In this document: one piece after another, positions 19,126 to 28,397 of the stretch | Layout of the letters: the number at the start of each line of letters is the position of its first letter | How positions within the stretch are numbered: position 1 is the stretch's first letter | From: Priapulus caudatus | Taxonomy: Eukaryota > Priapulida > Priapulimorpha > Priapulimorphida > Priapulidae | NCBI RefSeq assembly: GCF_000485595.1 | Contig: NW_014579491.1 | Span: 1 to 31,928, forward strand | Reading direction: 5' to 3' | DNA: 31,928 nt | Notes under the pieces: generated by a model | The model's input: only the letters and a program-made list of their open reading frames with translations | Told to the model about the DNA's origin: nothing | The model's database searches: none | Translations under genes and position numbers: made by a program

Positions 19126-19503
19126 CTAGTATCTACACATGGAGCATTCACATTGTTCTCCTGTCCAAGTGGACAAGAGTTTCTTGAACTCGCCAAAGTT
19201 TACTGCTATTTTACAACAGCCAGGTAGCTGATTCCATAGACTGGCTCCATAATAACTAAAACACTTCTTTCTGTATCGTATGGTTCTAAAGGTCGGGAGG
19301 CTAACATGGTCATTTCTTAGGTCATGTCCCGTATCTTTGGTAGGTGGAATTAAATTGTGCATATACGAAGGACAGTTTTTGTTTGCAATTGTATACACTT
19401 CCTCAGCGATAAGCTTCTGCCTACTAAGTTGGAGGGAGGTCGCGCCATCTCTGAGGAGCAATTTCTCATACGAACTGTCATAGTCCTGGTACGCATGTCG
19501 CAA
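19126..19503 (-). pseudogene. LINE C-terminal conserved block
   Basis: It reads ALRHAYQDYDSSYEKLL, then LPTFRTIRYRKKCFSYYGA, SLWNQLPGCCK and a Cys-containing end GEQCECSMCRY, stopping at TAG. This block follows the RT in CR1/Jockey-like LINEs of invertebrates, and its LWN-x-LP motif is typical. It sits one frame away from the RT. 18946-19125 is the 3' UTR. Confidence 0.75.
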
Positions 19504-19514
19504 CGCACGATAAT

Positions 19515-20900
19515 TCAGTTTTTCCAGTTTTTTGCAGTTGTTTTCACTGCAAAAATGCCAAATAACTGGGCAAAACTGAAGTTTGATTTAACAAACGACT
19601 GGTAAATTACTTTTCGGCAGTTGAGTGGCAAATGTTTGCCTATACGTTTTAGGACATTTATCTGTCTGGCTGCCTTTTTGCACAGGTTTGAGACATGCAA
19701 ATCAAAGTTTAACTTGTAGTCTAAAGTGTTTCCTAACATCTTTACATCATCTGTACATTTGATTTCGGTACCTTGGATGCTGAAGGTGGGGTCCCGGTCA
19801 TGGGTCTTGTTACCCACGGTAAGGCCCTGGCACTTCCCTGGGTTGGTCTCCATCTGATTGGTTGTGAACCAGTCAACCAGGACACCACCCTCGGCCTCCA
19901 AGGTCTGTTTCATTACATCAAAGTTGCTATTTGCAAAAGAGATAGTGTTGTCGTCAGCATAATTATACAGATTTGAATTCCCTATAAAATAGAAGATATC
20001 GTTGATAAAAACATTGAATAAAATTGGTCCTGCTACGGACCCCTGCGGTACGCCCTTAGTAATTGGGAGGTCTGATCTCTGAGCACTACCAATTTTCACA
20101 CACTGGCTACGGTCTGAGAGGTAGCTGCTTACTAGGTTGACGGCAGGCTCAGATAGATTGTAGGCCCGCAGTTTCTCTAAGAGTAGGCTGAGCGGAAGAC
20201 AATCGAAGGCCTTCGAAAGGTCCATCAGGATGGCACCCACGTAGTGACCACGATCGAGAGCCCTCCTCCAATTCTCAGTCATTGCAAGAAGCGCTGACTG
20301 ACAGCTATAGCCTTTACGGTACGCTGATAGGAAAGGATGAAAGATCCCTCGAAAGTGATCACCCAGCTGGTCCACCATGGCCCCCTTGAAGATCTTCGAT
20401 CGAATGGGTAAAACACTGACTGGTCGATAATACCTTTTCTGCAGCGGATCCTCCTTCTTAAAAATAGGAGAGAACCTTTCATGTTTCATTGCGATTGGAA
20501 AAGTACCCTCGGAAAACATACGATTAACAATATTTGTCAGATGTACAATATAGGCTGGCTTGATTATTTTCAGGATCTTGGCAGAAATGTTGTCAAGCCG
20601 GTGGCCTTTTTGTTGTTAATTTTGGTGAGGTATTTATCTACCTGATTTGCAGAGATCTTCTCAAAGTTAAAGGTTTCACATGCAGGTAGATTGTCCTTAA
20701 TCTTTTTAACACTGGGGTGATTCTTCACATCATCCTCACTCAGTTCGATTCCAATGTCCTCGGCCACTTTGGAGAAGTGATCATTGAAAATGTCACACAC
20801 CGTTGTCTGGCCAGAGATCACGGAATCGTTTTCGAGTAGACAGATGTCCTGTCCACACTTTGTGTCAAGTCTTTTGAGGTGGGTCCTCCTGAGCATCTTT
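19515..20900 (-). pseudogene. LINE reverse transcriptase
   Basis: An N-terminal piece (to about 20570) ends in KINNKKATGL and shifts by one base to continue as DNISAKILKIIKPA and on. The RT then reads openly: FPIAMKHERFSPIFKK, YYRPVSVLPIRSKIF, AILMDLSKAFDCLP (catalytic Asp), GVPQGSVAGPILFNVFINDI and YNYADDNT (catalytic Asp pair), then the thumb. This covers all the classic RT blocks with no stop for 330 codons. It makes cDNA from its own RNA at a nicked genomic site. A frameshift at about 19510 separates it from the C-terminal block. Confidence 0.85.
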
Positions 20901-21700
20901 CGAAGAAATAGTCTCTTATAGCTGCTCTTTTCATGGAGGTTACCTTGTTGCGTTGTATTCTGAATTTCGAAAAGTTCTTTTTTGTTCTGCAGTTTTCGAA
21001 GATTCGTCGGAGTTTTTTCTTATAGTTTATTTCATTTTCGAAGATTCGTCGGAGTTTTTTCTTATAGTTTATTTCTGTACGTAAGGTACCATTCATGAAT
21101 GGTGCCTTTGCACGCCTGTGTTTCGCTTCTTTAACTGGGATGTGCTCATCGACGATTTCAGCGAGCAGCCTCTCATGCATCCAACATACGTCGTCAATGT
21201 CGTCGAAGATCTCGGCTACATAGAAGGGTGCGTTTGCGACATCATCGATCAGCTTGGCTTCGTCAAGTTTCTTGAAGCTACGGTAGAAGATCTTTCCTTT
21301 GGTTTTTGCTCTGAGTTTGGTTCTCATGACACTAGCCACCAATCGGTGGACATCACTCAGTCCCACGTCTATAACTACGGTTTTCTGGAACGATCTAGGT
21401 TTGTTAGTGAAGATAACATCGACTAAGGAGGGGTCACCGTTTTTTGATTCACAATGTTTTTTAGGTCGAATAAGTCGCTGAGTTCGGTGAGTGGCGCTTT
21501 TTTTCTTTTATCAGCATGTCGAAGTTGAGGTCTCCAATGAGTATAGGAGATTCTCGTAGTTTATGAGGCAACTGTCCAAAGAAATTGCAATGTTGTCGAT
21601 AAATGTCTTTGGTGGTTGACTCGGAGGTCTGTAGTTCGCCATTAGTATCCATTTTGTATCGGTAATTTGGATTTCGATATTTACAGACTCCACTTTCTCA
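20818..21700 (-). pseudogene. LINE endonuclease, C-terminal part, with 42-bp in-frame duplication
   Basis: Pieces in three frames together show the remaining APE endonuclease motifs: WILMANYRPPSQ, then LIGDLNFDML after a frame change, then PSLVDVIFTNKP and GLSDVHRLVASVM at the end of the domain. A basic linker toward the reverse transcriptase follows. Inside it the 14 residues EINYKKKLRRIFEN occur twice in tandem (20993-21076), an exact 42-base duplication. The frame is lost again near 20850 before MLRRTHLKRL. Confidence 0.75.
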
Positions 21701-22532
21701 CTTTCTGTTTCTTTCCTCCTTCGTGACTTGAATTGCGGACCATAATACCGCCTCCTCTGCTGTCACGGTCACGTCTAAAAAGTTTGTATCCGTCGACGCC
21801 AAACATGGCATCTGAATAGGAGTCGTCGAGTTTTGATTCACCAATGACTAATATGTCGACAAGTTTTTGATACAACATATCAGTTAGCATGATATACTTA
21901 GTTTTCATACTGTTTATGTTTAGGTGAGCCATTATAATGTTTGTTGGGTATATCTTCCGCAGTTGCACAAGTTCGTCTAGGTAGTTAGTTTCTCCGTCAT
22001 TTATGGACGATAGTTCTGGTGGTTCACACACGGGGCATATGAAGGACAAGGATTCATCGGCTTGATATCGTGAATAAGCCTCCTGCTGCATTCCTATACA
22101 ACGGCAATGGAGCCAAACATCGCACTGATCACATTGGATACCTTTCTGGTTTGCACGAACACCCTTTGTACACATACCGCAAGGGTTGGAGATACGTCGG
22201 GGTGCTGCATTCGGGCCTGGATTCACTTCCAAGTCGCCTGATAGTAGGATAAACAGCATCGCAAATAAATTCGTCGAGTTGACTGGGCGCCGCCATGTTT
22301 GTTTTGACTTCCGGATTGGGAATGTTGCGTCAATCTTACCGAAAGTTCGACGAATAACATCAAAATTCTGCCATTTCAGCTCGTTTGTTGCATCCAGAGT
22401 ATTAAAATGTCTGTCTTGGTTGCTTGAACTATCATCTAGCACTGTTTTTGCACTGAAGGACTTCGTAGTTTCGCATAAAATTGATGAAACTAGAAGAGCA
22501 AATAGCACTCCATTTATACCGGTGGCCGCCAT
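21681..22532 (-). pseudogene. LINE polyprotein N-terminus: leader, 2A, PHD finger, endonuclease start
   Basis: I start at the ATG at 22532-22530 (MAATGINGV, with GCGGCCACC around it). An upstream in-frame Met belongs to the flanking transposon sequence. Counted from 22604: residues 31-43 (NGVLFALLVSSIL) are a signal-like hydrophobic stretch. Residues 113-131 end in DLEVNPGP (22235-22212), a 2A ribosome-skipping motif. A C4HC3 PHD finger follows (C142, C145, C158, C161, H166, C169, C190, C193). The APE endonuclease starts with HLNINSMKTK and GESKLDDS, then RDSRGGGIM, where the frame is lost (about 21730). Skipping at NPG/P would release a peptide of about 106 residues and start the PHD-endonuclease-RT protein with Pro. 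Confidence 0.8.
22212..22268 (-). other. 2A-like ribosome-skipping motif (DLEVNPGP)
   Basis: The motif reads LFAMLFILLSGDLEVNPGP. It matches the consensus D-(V/I/L)-E-x-N-P-G-P, with the hydrophobic run and Gly just upstream that active 2A peptides usually have. The codons for N-P-G-P are AAT CCA GGC CCG. 2A motifs at this position, before a PHD finger or endonuclease, are known from non-LTR retrotransposons of sea urchin, amphioxus, oyster and other marine invertebrates. Confidence 0.85.
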
Positions 22533-22559
22533 ACTCCTATCTTCCCTCCTTCCAATTAT

Positions 22560-22918
22560 CTTCTTGTTCATCTTCAATTTCACTTTCCTCAGTTGCTTCC
22601 TCATGTTCAGCTAGTTCAGTCTTATCATCATTAATTACTTGGGCAACCACATCATCTTCATCATCAAGATCTGAAAGCTCATCTTCACTGCTCGGTATTT
22701 CTTGTGGTTTTCGGCCTTTATTTGTCTTTGGTTCACCTTGAGCTGTTTCTTTTACCGGTACTTCTGCGGTTCTTTTAACCTCTTCACTAGAAATCTTCTT
22801 GCCTGGCTAAAGACTCAACATTTTATTCCTCTTTACTGGTTGCTGAGCAGTACTTCCTCGAATTCTTGTTACAAACGCCATAAAGCTGTTGCTCACTGGA
22901 TGGTTGCTCACTAGTAGC
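22560..22918 (-). pseudogene. Pogo-like transposase linker, interrupted by the LINE
   Basis: It is the inverse of 7340-7655. The minus strand reads SFMAFVTRIRGSTAQQPVK, an in-frame TAG replacing Gln at about 22805, SSEEVKRTAEVPVKETAQGE and a long acidic tail with SSEDELSDLDDEDD. That tail is longer and better preserved than in the left arm. Host homology stops at 22560, where the LINE begins. The catalytic DDE part that should precede it is missing. Confidence 0.75.
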
Positions 22919-22978
22919 AAACCTTTCTTTAAAAATTAGGTTTGAGTGCACAACGTCCATTTCTACCTAACTTAAAAA

Positions 22979-23929
22979 AAAGTTTCTTTCTAGACCAACA
23001 TTGACAAAACGTACATTAAGCACATAGTTGAGATGCATTATACAATACAATATTTGTAGTCGGGCACAATTCGCAGTACATACAATGTGGTAACATAAAT
23101 GTATACATGAAATACAGGCACTAATATAAGTATAATGGTACATTGATACAGTACAATATAGTAGAGATGTGATATACAGTATTTGCAGTCGTAACAAAAT
23201 TCGACAGTATATACAATGTAGTGACATAAATGTACACTTAATACACACTCAGATATAAGTATAATGGCATATTTATTTAATTTATGGTAGCGAACTGAGA
23301 AAGGCTGACCATTTGCCTAGAGAGGGTTCCGGATTTAAGTTAGTGAGAGCAATATGTTTTTCAATGTTTATTGTATGTTTTGTATATGCCTTTACCATTG
23401 CAAAAGTTGGTGATTTGTTGTTTATTCTACATTTATATATTACATACTTTTTTACTTTTTTAGGCCATGTTTAAATTCTATCTTGCTATCTTGATTCTTG
23501 CTCAGTCAGGATAAATACAAGATTTCGAAACGGAAATAGGTGGCAGCACTCTACCTTTTGTTTTCCTCGCTCTTCTATCTTCTTCAGTCAGGATACCACT
23601 GCAGTACTCAGGATACCAATCATGCCAACATGCTAGCACTATGTTTAAAGTGGTGGGAGGGAGCTTGGGGGAAGGTCTGTGGTGTCACACTCGTCCGTTT
23701 CGTTTTACAAGATTTCATTGACAATATCTTTAATGCAAAATTGCACCTCCACCCTCCACCCACCTCTACACCCACCTCTCCACCCTGCCGAAAAACTTCT
23801 ATATTAGAGTAAAATTTTACAAAACATTTCGGAACGCAGCATAACCTATTTATTTCAAACGCCATCACTACAATTAAAGCGGGTATAGCGCCATCTACGG
23901 TCACAAATTGTGATTCATTTTGGTTTATA
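22979..23929. other. Sequence replacing the DDE catalytic part in the right arm
   Basis: The left arm has the DDE fragment (6942-7335) here. This arm has about 1 kb of other sequence instead. It contains an about 137-base diverged tandem duplication (23028-23140 and 23165-23275, both with AATATAAGTATAATGG and ATACAATGT). It also has a CAGGATACCA direct repeat (about 23588-23618), a CACC/TCCACCC-rich stretch (23745-23790) and the short repeat shared with about 316-360. No gene. Confidence 0.6.
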
Positions 23930-24560
23930 AATTATTGTGATATACAGATGGCAATCGTTTCTATAATGTACGTCGATGGTTGCTCAATTAAAACTGACTT
24001 CTTCTTACTCACTCATTTGTGTCCTTTTGTGTGTGTCATTGACACTTTCATTTATATTTGTCATTTTTAATCCCACGTCTTCATAATTTTGCATTAATAG
24101 GATATCTCTCTTTATTTTGTCACACCGACATCGGTCACACCGCTCAGACACTGCCCGACGACCCAGAGCACGCGAACGTCATGCTCAGGGAGCGCAGCCA
24201 CGGTGTCTCTGTGCTCGCCCGAGTCGTCGCAACACGTACCGGTAGTAACCCGATCAACGCAAGGCATGCCGTCGTGTCCGCCGAAGGACACCACTGCTCA
24301 ACGCCCGAGTCGGGTAGAAGTACCCCCCCCCCCATCCTCCAACCCGCCCCTTCAACCCCTATACCCGCGCCACCTTCGCATGCACATATATGCGCGATCG
24401 CAAGCCGTCCCCACGCCGCAGAAGCTCGCATGACGCGCGCCATTTAGCCTGTCTCCACGCCTCTCCCATTAACAGCGCATACCGGGACCTACCATATTCT
24501 TTTCCCAGTAAATAATTTAAGTATCGGCTCCTCAAACTTTGTCATGTTCGGCCCGGTACG
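23930..24560 (-). repeat. GC-rich repeat, right-arm copy
   Basis: It is the reverse complement of 6272-6930, including the CCGGTACGACC/GGTACCGGG end (24545-24560) and the GC-rich core (24120-24440). The left copy has a G run where this one has a C run (about 24325). Confidence 0.8.
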
Positions 24561-24956
24561 ACCTGGTGAAAAAAAAGTTATTACAGATTGTTTGCTCATA
24601 AACATGAAGACTGTAATTGTAAAAAAACATGAGGAAATATTATACATCTATTTATACAGCTATTTATACATCTTACTTATGAATAATCTTATAGAAGGCA
24701 TATAGCTGACCCTACATGTTTTCCCATAGCATACAAACACTGACTTCAGTATTCATGTTTCAATGTCTCACTCCATGTACTTCTGTAATTTCCTATCACG
24801 TTCATAGCACCACATAGTGGCAAGATAACTAGGATCTGAAACCTTGCATATTTAGCAATGTATTGTGGGAAAAGACAGAAGCTTATGGCCCCGAAAAAAT
24901 GCGAGTTCTCTTTGTTTCCTCTGTCCATCATCACTAAAGAAATCTACACGACGTAC

Positions 24957-25062
24957 ATTTTTCTTCTCTAGTTCCAGCCACATGGCTCTGCCGCGAACTT
25001 GTGTGGCCAAGCCATGTGCTGTGATGTAGGATTTTATGCTGCCATCCTCCTCTTCTGTGTAT
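24957..25062 (-). CDS. Myb/SANT-like (Rap1-type?) exon, right-arm copy
   Basis: It is the same length (106 bp), phase, acceptor (GATGAAACAG) and donor (GTACGT) as the exon at 5783-5888. The 35 residues begin YTEEEDGSIKSYITAHG and end VRGRAMWLELEKKN. The structural positions (Y, T, E-D, I, S-Y-I, H-G, Q-V-R-G-R-A-M-W, L-E-K, N) are kept, while 11 others change. About a quarter of the bases differ from the left copy. By contrast the DNA just upstream (to 25200) and the first 30 bases downstream are almost identical between arms. The frame is intact. The partner exon is not seen. Confidence 0.5.
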
Positions 25063-25401
25063 CTGTTTCATCATATGAGACAAGAAAAGCATATATAAAC
25101 ATCTGGTAATGACAGCCGATCTAGCTGTGCAGTGAGTAAGAGCAAGCTATAGGCTATTCTGATCTGGTGCAGCAATTTTTACCCAAAACAATTACATGGT
25201 TCATCAGGTTAGGACTGTATTTGTAACGGGTAGCGCAAGCCCCTTGGTAATGGGAAGATGTGGCCTCGAAAATTTGCTGTATTACAAGAATCGTAACGTG
25301 AATCTCACGTTTCCTTAGTTTTATTTCACAATGAGTTGCATTTCTATGGAAAGACATTCCAGATATTTATAGCATCCTTAACTTTCTGCTACAGACAGCA
25401 G

Positions 25402-26382
25402 TTACCTTTTACGGGTTCCTGGGGTTCCGGGTTCCTCCTTAAGGGTCTGAAATGACAAAAAGTCAGGAATCTGATATGATTTTATATTCTTATAAGCACT
25501 GTTAGTTATACAATGTGTAAAGTCCGCATTCCGGAAGTCTGGGACATATTCTTTGCTGATCTTAACATCTACATAAGTATTTAGATTAAAAAGCACAGGA
25601 TCATGGTCACTCTTACCAATTTTGCCAATGTTCTCGAGCTGGTCCACCATTCCTTGTTCGGTTGTGATCACTAAGTCAAGAATATTCTCACCTCTAGTTG
25701 GAAAGTCTACGTGCTGAAATAAATACTGATCCTGCACACAATCTAGGACATCGACGCAGTCACGATCAGCGTAAAGCAAATCCCAATCTATGTCCGGGTA
25801 GTTAAAGTCACCAAATAGCATAAACTGCTGTCCATCGACTGAACAAATGATTTCCAGTAACTGTGCACTATTTTCTGTCGTGGTGTTTGGTGATCTGTAA
25901 ATTAAACCAATCAAGATGTTACCTGTAGGAGTTTGTATGTGGAAGCAAACTGAGTTTGTGTAACCGTCTGCAGATGGCGGGAAGTATTCCAATGCAATCA
26001 ACGTGTCTTTTACATAGAGTAATACTCCTCCACCCCTACCCTTGGCCGTGTCCGTCCTGTCCTGTCTTGCTAATGTTTAGCCAGGCAAGGAGATCTCAGC
26101 GTCAGATATATTGCTATGAGTCCACGACTCTGTAACCCCAAAAATGTCCGGGTCATGTGCAAGCGCTTCAGCTTTAATTAAATCAAGTTTATTCATAACA
26201 CTCTGTACATTAGCAAAACAGCACTTTAGATGATTAATACGAACTGATGAACTTGTAGAACATACGTTAGTGTGAACAATTTTAGTAGCAACATTCGGAG
26301 TCGGTTGTGCAGGTGCAGTAAACTGTGCAGGTAACTCAACATTTAACTCAATATTTAACTCTGAAACAGTAACATTGTGCAC
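25402..26382 (-). pseudogene. LINE ORF2 endonuclease with one in-frame stop, RT missing
   Basis: The APE-type endonuclease is recognisable throughout one frame: KCCFANVQSVMNKL, FGVTESWTH, GRGGGVLLYVKD, LIYRSPNTT, FGDFNYPDIDW, LDLVITTE and KSDHDPVLF, which is the catalytic Asp-His end. A single TAA (complement of 26077-26079) replaces the residue after LPG; the frame is unchanged on both sides. After FRNADFT (about 25518) the frame enters the 3' tail and ends at TAA 25402. The coding region is therefore joined to the tail without the RT. Confidence 0.8.
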
Positions 26383-26417
26383 AAGTGTGTTTAAAAGCTC
26401 CTTATGTACATGCTCAA

Positions 26418-27347
26418 CTACTTTTTTGCCGGTCTAGGCACTATAGCCCCCTTGCTGACGATCACGTCCTGACCTAGCGATCTCCTATGTTTGAGCTCAG
26501 TTCTCAGTTCGTATTCTTTGCTCCTCTGATCTCTGGTGAGGTCTGCCCCTATAAACACATTTCTCAATTCCGGATCAGTATTACTTGCCAATAACTTGGC
26601 TTTCTTCAGGATTTCCCATTTTGTACTGATGTCAATCACTGTTGCCCTGATCATCCGGGGCTTCCCTTCCATAGCTGGTTGTTTACCTAGTCTCTCAACA
26701 CATGTGATACCATTTGGGATATTTAGCTTGTCCTTAATCAACTCGGTGACTGCCTTAGTGTCATCTGGGGTCTCGGGTAAGTTCCTGATGATAATGTTTA
26801 TCTTACGCTTGTCTTGTTGTATACTTTCTTGTACCATACCACGTATCTTACCATCCAAGTCCTTACTGATACTGGCAGATACTTGTTTACCAATGCTTTC
26901 AGTGTGTTTATGTATCACCGTCGCAACACAAGTCTCCAAGTTTTGCTCTAGATTCGATACTTTCTGTGAGACCTGTCCGAGTTCCTTTGCCATGTCGTCC
27001 TGTTTCTGTTTCATTGAAGATACCATCTTTAGACACTTTACAGCCCCACCATTGCAGTTAGTACAAAACCAGTGGAAATTGTTGCTGTTGATTTTTTGCA
27101 AGAGTTCATAAGTTTCCAGGGCCATATCCTGGCATTCAACATGAAACCAACATTCGCACAGTTCACATTGCAAGGCATTTTCATCGTCGGCCACTCTACA
27201 ATTACACTTACTGCACATGTCGTCATTACTATCTTTAGCGCAACCATCGTTGGTGTCACTCTCGCTAACGCTGTTTAGTTGAACCTTACTTACACTGCTG
27301 ACACTCCTGGCTGCACGCGCAGAACTTACTTTTTTTGGTCCCATCAT
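26418..27347 (-). CDS. LINE ORF1: PHD finger, coiled coil, RNA-binding-like domain (intact)
   Basis: This is a 309-codon open frame. Residues 45-98 form a PHD finger (C45, C48, C61, C64, H69, C72, C95, C98). Residues 104-150 are heptad-like (KQKQDDMAKELGQVSQKV, NLEQNLE), probably the trimerising coiled coil. Residues 181-270 (RKINIIIRNLPETPDD, then GKPRMIRATVIDIS) resemble the RNA-recognition part of L1-type ORF1 proteins. The tail (TRDQRSKEYELRTELKHRR) matches the end of such proteins. The likely role is packaging of LINE RNA into a ribonucleoprotein. No stop or frameshift is seen, unlike the other LINE. Confidence 0.8.
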   Translation of the reverse strand: MMGPKKVSSARAARSVSSVSKVQLNSVSESDTNDGCAKDSNDDMCSKCNCRVADDENALQCELCECWFHVECQDMALETYELLQKINSNNFHWFCTNCNGGAVKCLKMVSSMKQKQDDMAKELGQVSQKVSNLEQNLETCVATVIHKHTESIGKQVSASISKDLDGKIRGMVQESIQQDKRKINIIIRNLPETPDDTKAVTELIKDKLNIPNGITCVERLGKQPAMEGKPRMIRATVIDISTKWEILKKAKLLASNTDPELRNVFIGADLTRDQRSKEYELRTELKHRRSLGQDVIVSKGAIVPRPAKK

Positions 27348-27800
27348 GTAGCCCTACTACAATTAATTCATATAGGCCTAGAAATCCCCATTAGTTACCA
27401 TATAGGTGTTACAATTAACTTTGACTTTAACGTTAGGTTTAGCGTCGTTATTTAAATTTACAAACACTGCTTGCAGATACACTGTCACTAGCCTGTGACA
27501 TTGTTGTGCATAGACTGCACATACAGTAGGTGCATACACTGTTGTTATTCCCCGTTCTTTGTTCTAGTGCAGATGGACGCCACATACAAGTATTATCTAA
27601 GTCCTTAATTATGTAATACTTAGTTAATCTTCGTCCCGGCAGCCTCCCCGGTAACACACACTGACAGAACAGATGGCTTTGTTAGTTGTATAGGTGTTTA
27701 TAAACAGTAGAGGGCGTCCATAGACAGCAGGCCTGAATGAGCAGCACAAAGAAAATAATTAAAAATACGTAAACACTTACTATAAACACGCAGCCTGCAT
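27348..27800. other. Probable LINE 5' flank, no gene
   Basis: AT-rich sequence upstream of the ORF1 start; it may hold the LINE 5' UTR. No coding signal. CTATAGACAGTAGAGGGCGTCCATAG-like duplicated words (about 27705-27725) are present. Confidence 0.4.
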
Positions 27801-28034
27801 TTTATTCATGCAAAATCACTGCACATTAACCGTACAATCTTCACTCGAAACTTTTGCCAGCTCTTTGATGCGAAATTCCACCATGTTTGCCGGGTACCCC
27901 TCAACTCTCAAACGCGGCTGCTGGTCACCATGGCTACGACACCCCACGCATTTGCACAATTTTTCCCCAAAACCGATTGAAATTCCAATCCTTTCCAAAC
28001 GTCTATCGGTCCGTCTCCATTGTGCAATGCACAT
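27801..28034 (-). other. Possible 3' end of a coding sequence with poly-A signal
   Basis: A minus-strand frame reads GEKLCKCVGCRSHGDQQPR, then EGYPANMVEFRIKELAKV, and stops at TGA (27816). AATAAA follows within about 12 bases. This arrangement suits a 3'-terminal exon or a retrocopy end. It is unrecognised and could be chance. Confidence 0.25.
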
Positions 28035-28397
28035 TTACTCACTCTAATGACGAAATTTGCCACGAAAAATTCGAGAAAACTACTGTTTTCTATACGAGAA
28101 ATAGTGCAACGGTGAACAATTGCGGAGGCTTACTGTTATACGCCTCCTTAAAGGGTATGTCAAATTTTGAGAGTATGTACAGGAGGGATTGGGCAGTGTG
28201 ATTGGAAAATTTCAGACAGATTAACTGTCTAGGAGCTGAACAGTACACGTTAGAACAAAGGCCCCATTTCGCATAGGCTTGCTGTTGCCATGGCAGGCAC
28301 CCTGTCTTCTCACCTATGCTGGGCAGGTGCATATAGCATCACACTTGCTGGCTTGCTTTACCAGAGTGAACTATATCAATCACGAGTGCCTACAGCG

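Larger units (their letters stand above)
18946..22559 (-). mobile_element. CR1-like non-LTR retrotransposon with 2A motif, near full length, frameshifted
   Basis: Order on the minus strand: hydrophobic leader, 2A-like motif, PHD finger, APE-type endonuclease, reverse transcriptase with YADD (19950-19961) and a C-terminal conserved block. At the 3' end an AATAAA (complement of 18963-18968) is followed by a (TTATC)n-like tail. Junctions were set by comparison with the uninterrupted homologue at 7655-7672: GATGAACAAGAAG on the 5' side and TAATGAAATAG on the 3' side. A possible 5-bp target duplication ATTAT lies at both ends. At least four frameshifts interrupt the polyprotein, so the copy is dead as sequenced. 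The leader ATG lies only about 27 bases from the 5' end, which fits a full-length 5' end. Confidence 0.85.
13828..25200 (-). repeat. Right arm of the large imperfect inverted repeat
   Basis: It mirrors 5641-11765. It is longer because of unrelated sequence at 15424-17917, a LINE at 18946-22559 and a replaced stretch at 22979-23930. The outer end (AACAATTACATGGT, ending 25200) matches the sequence just inside the N at 5640. A LINE 3' end abuts it. Confidence 0.85.
25201..27400 (-). mobile_element. Second PHD-type LINE, internally deleted (no reverse transcriptase)
   Basis: Minus-strand order: ORF1 (27347-26418), a short gap, endonuclease of ORF2 (26382 to about 25518), then directly the 3' tail (25517-25202). 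The RT that must follow the endonuclease is missing. The 3' tail recurs alone at 13221-13537. The element abuts the outer end of the right arm. Its upstream boundary is not certain; 27350-27780 may include its 5' UTR. Confidence 0.8.
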
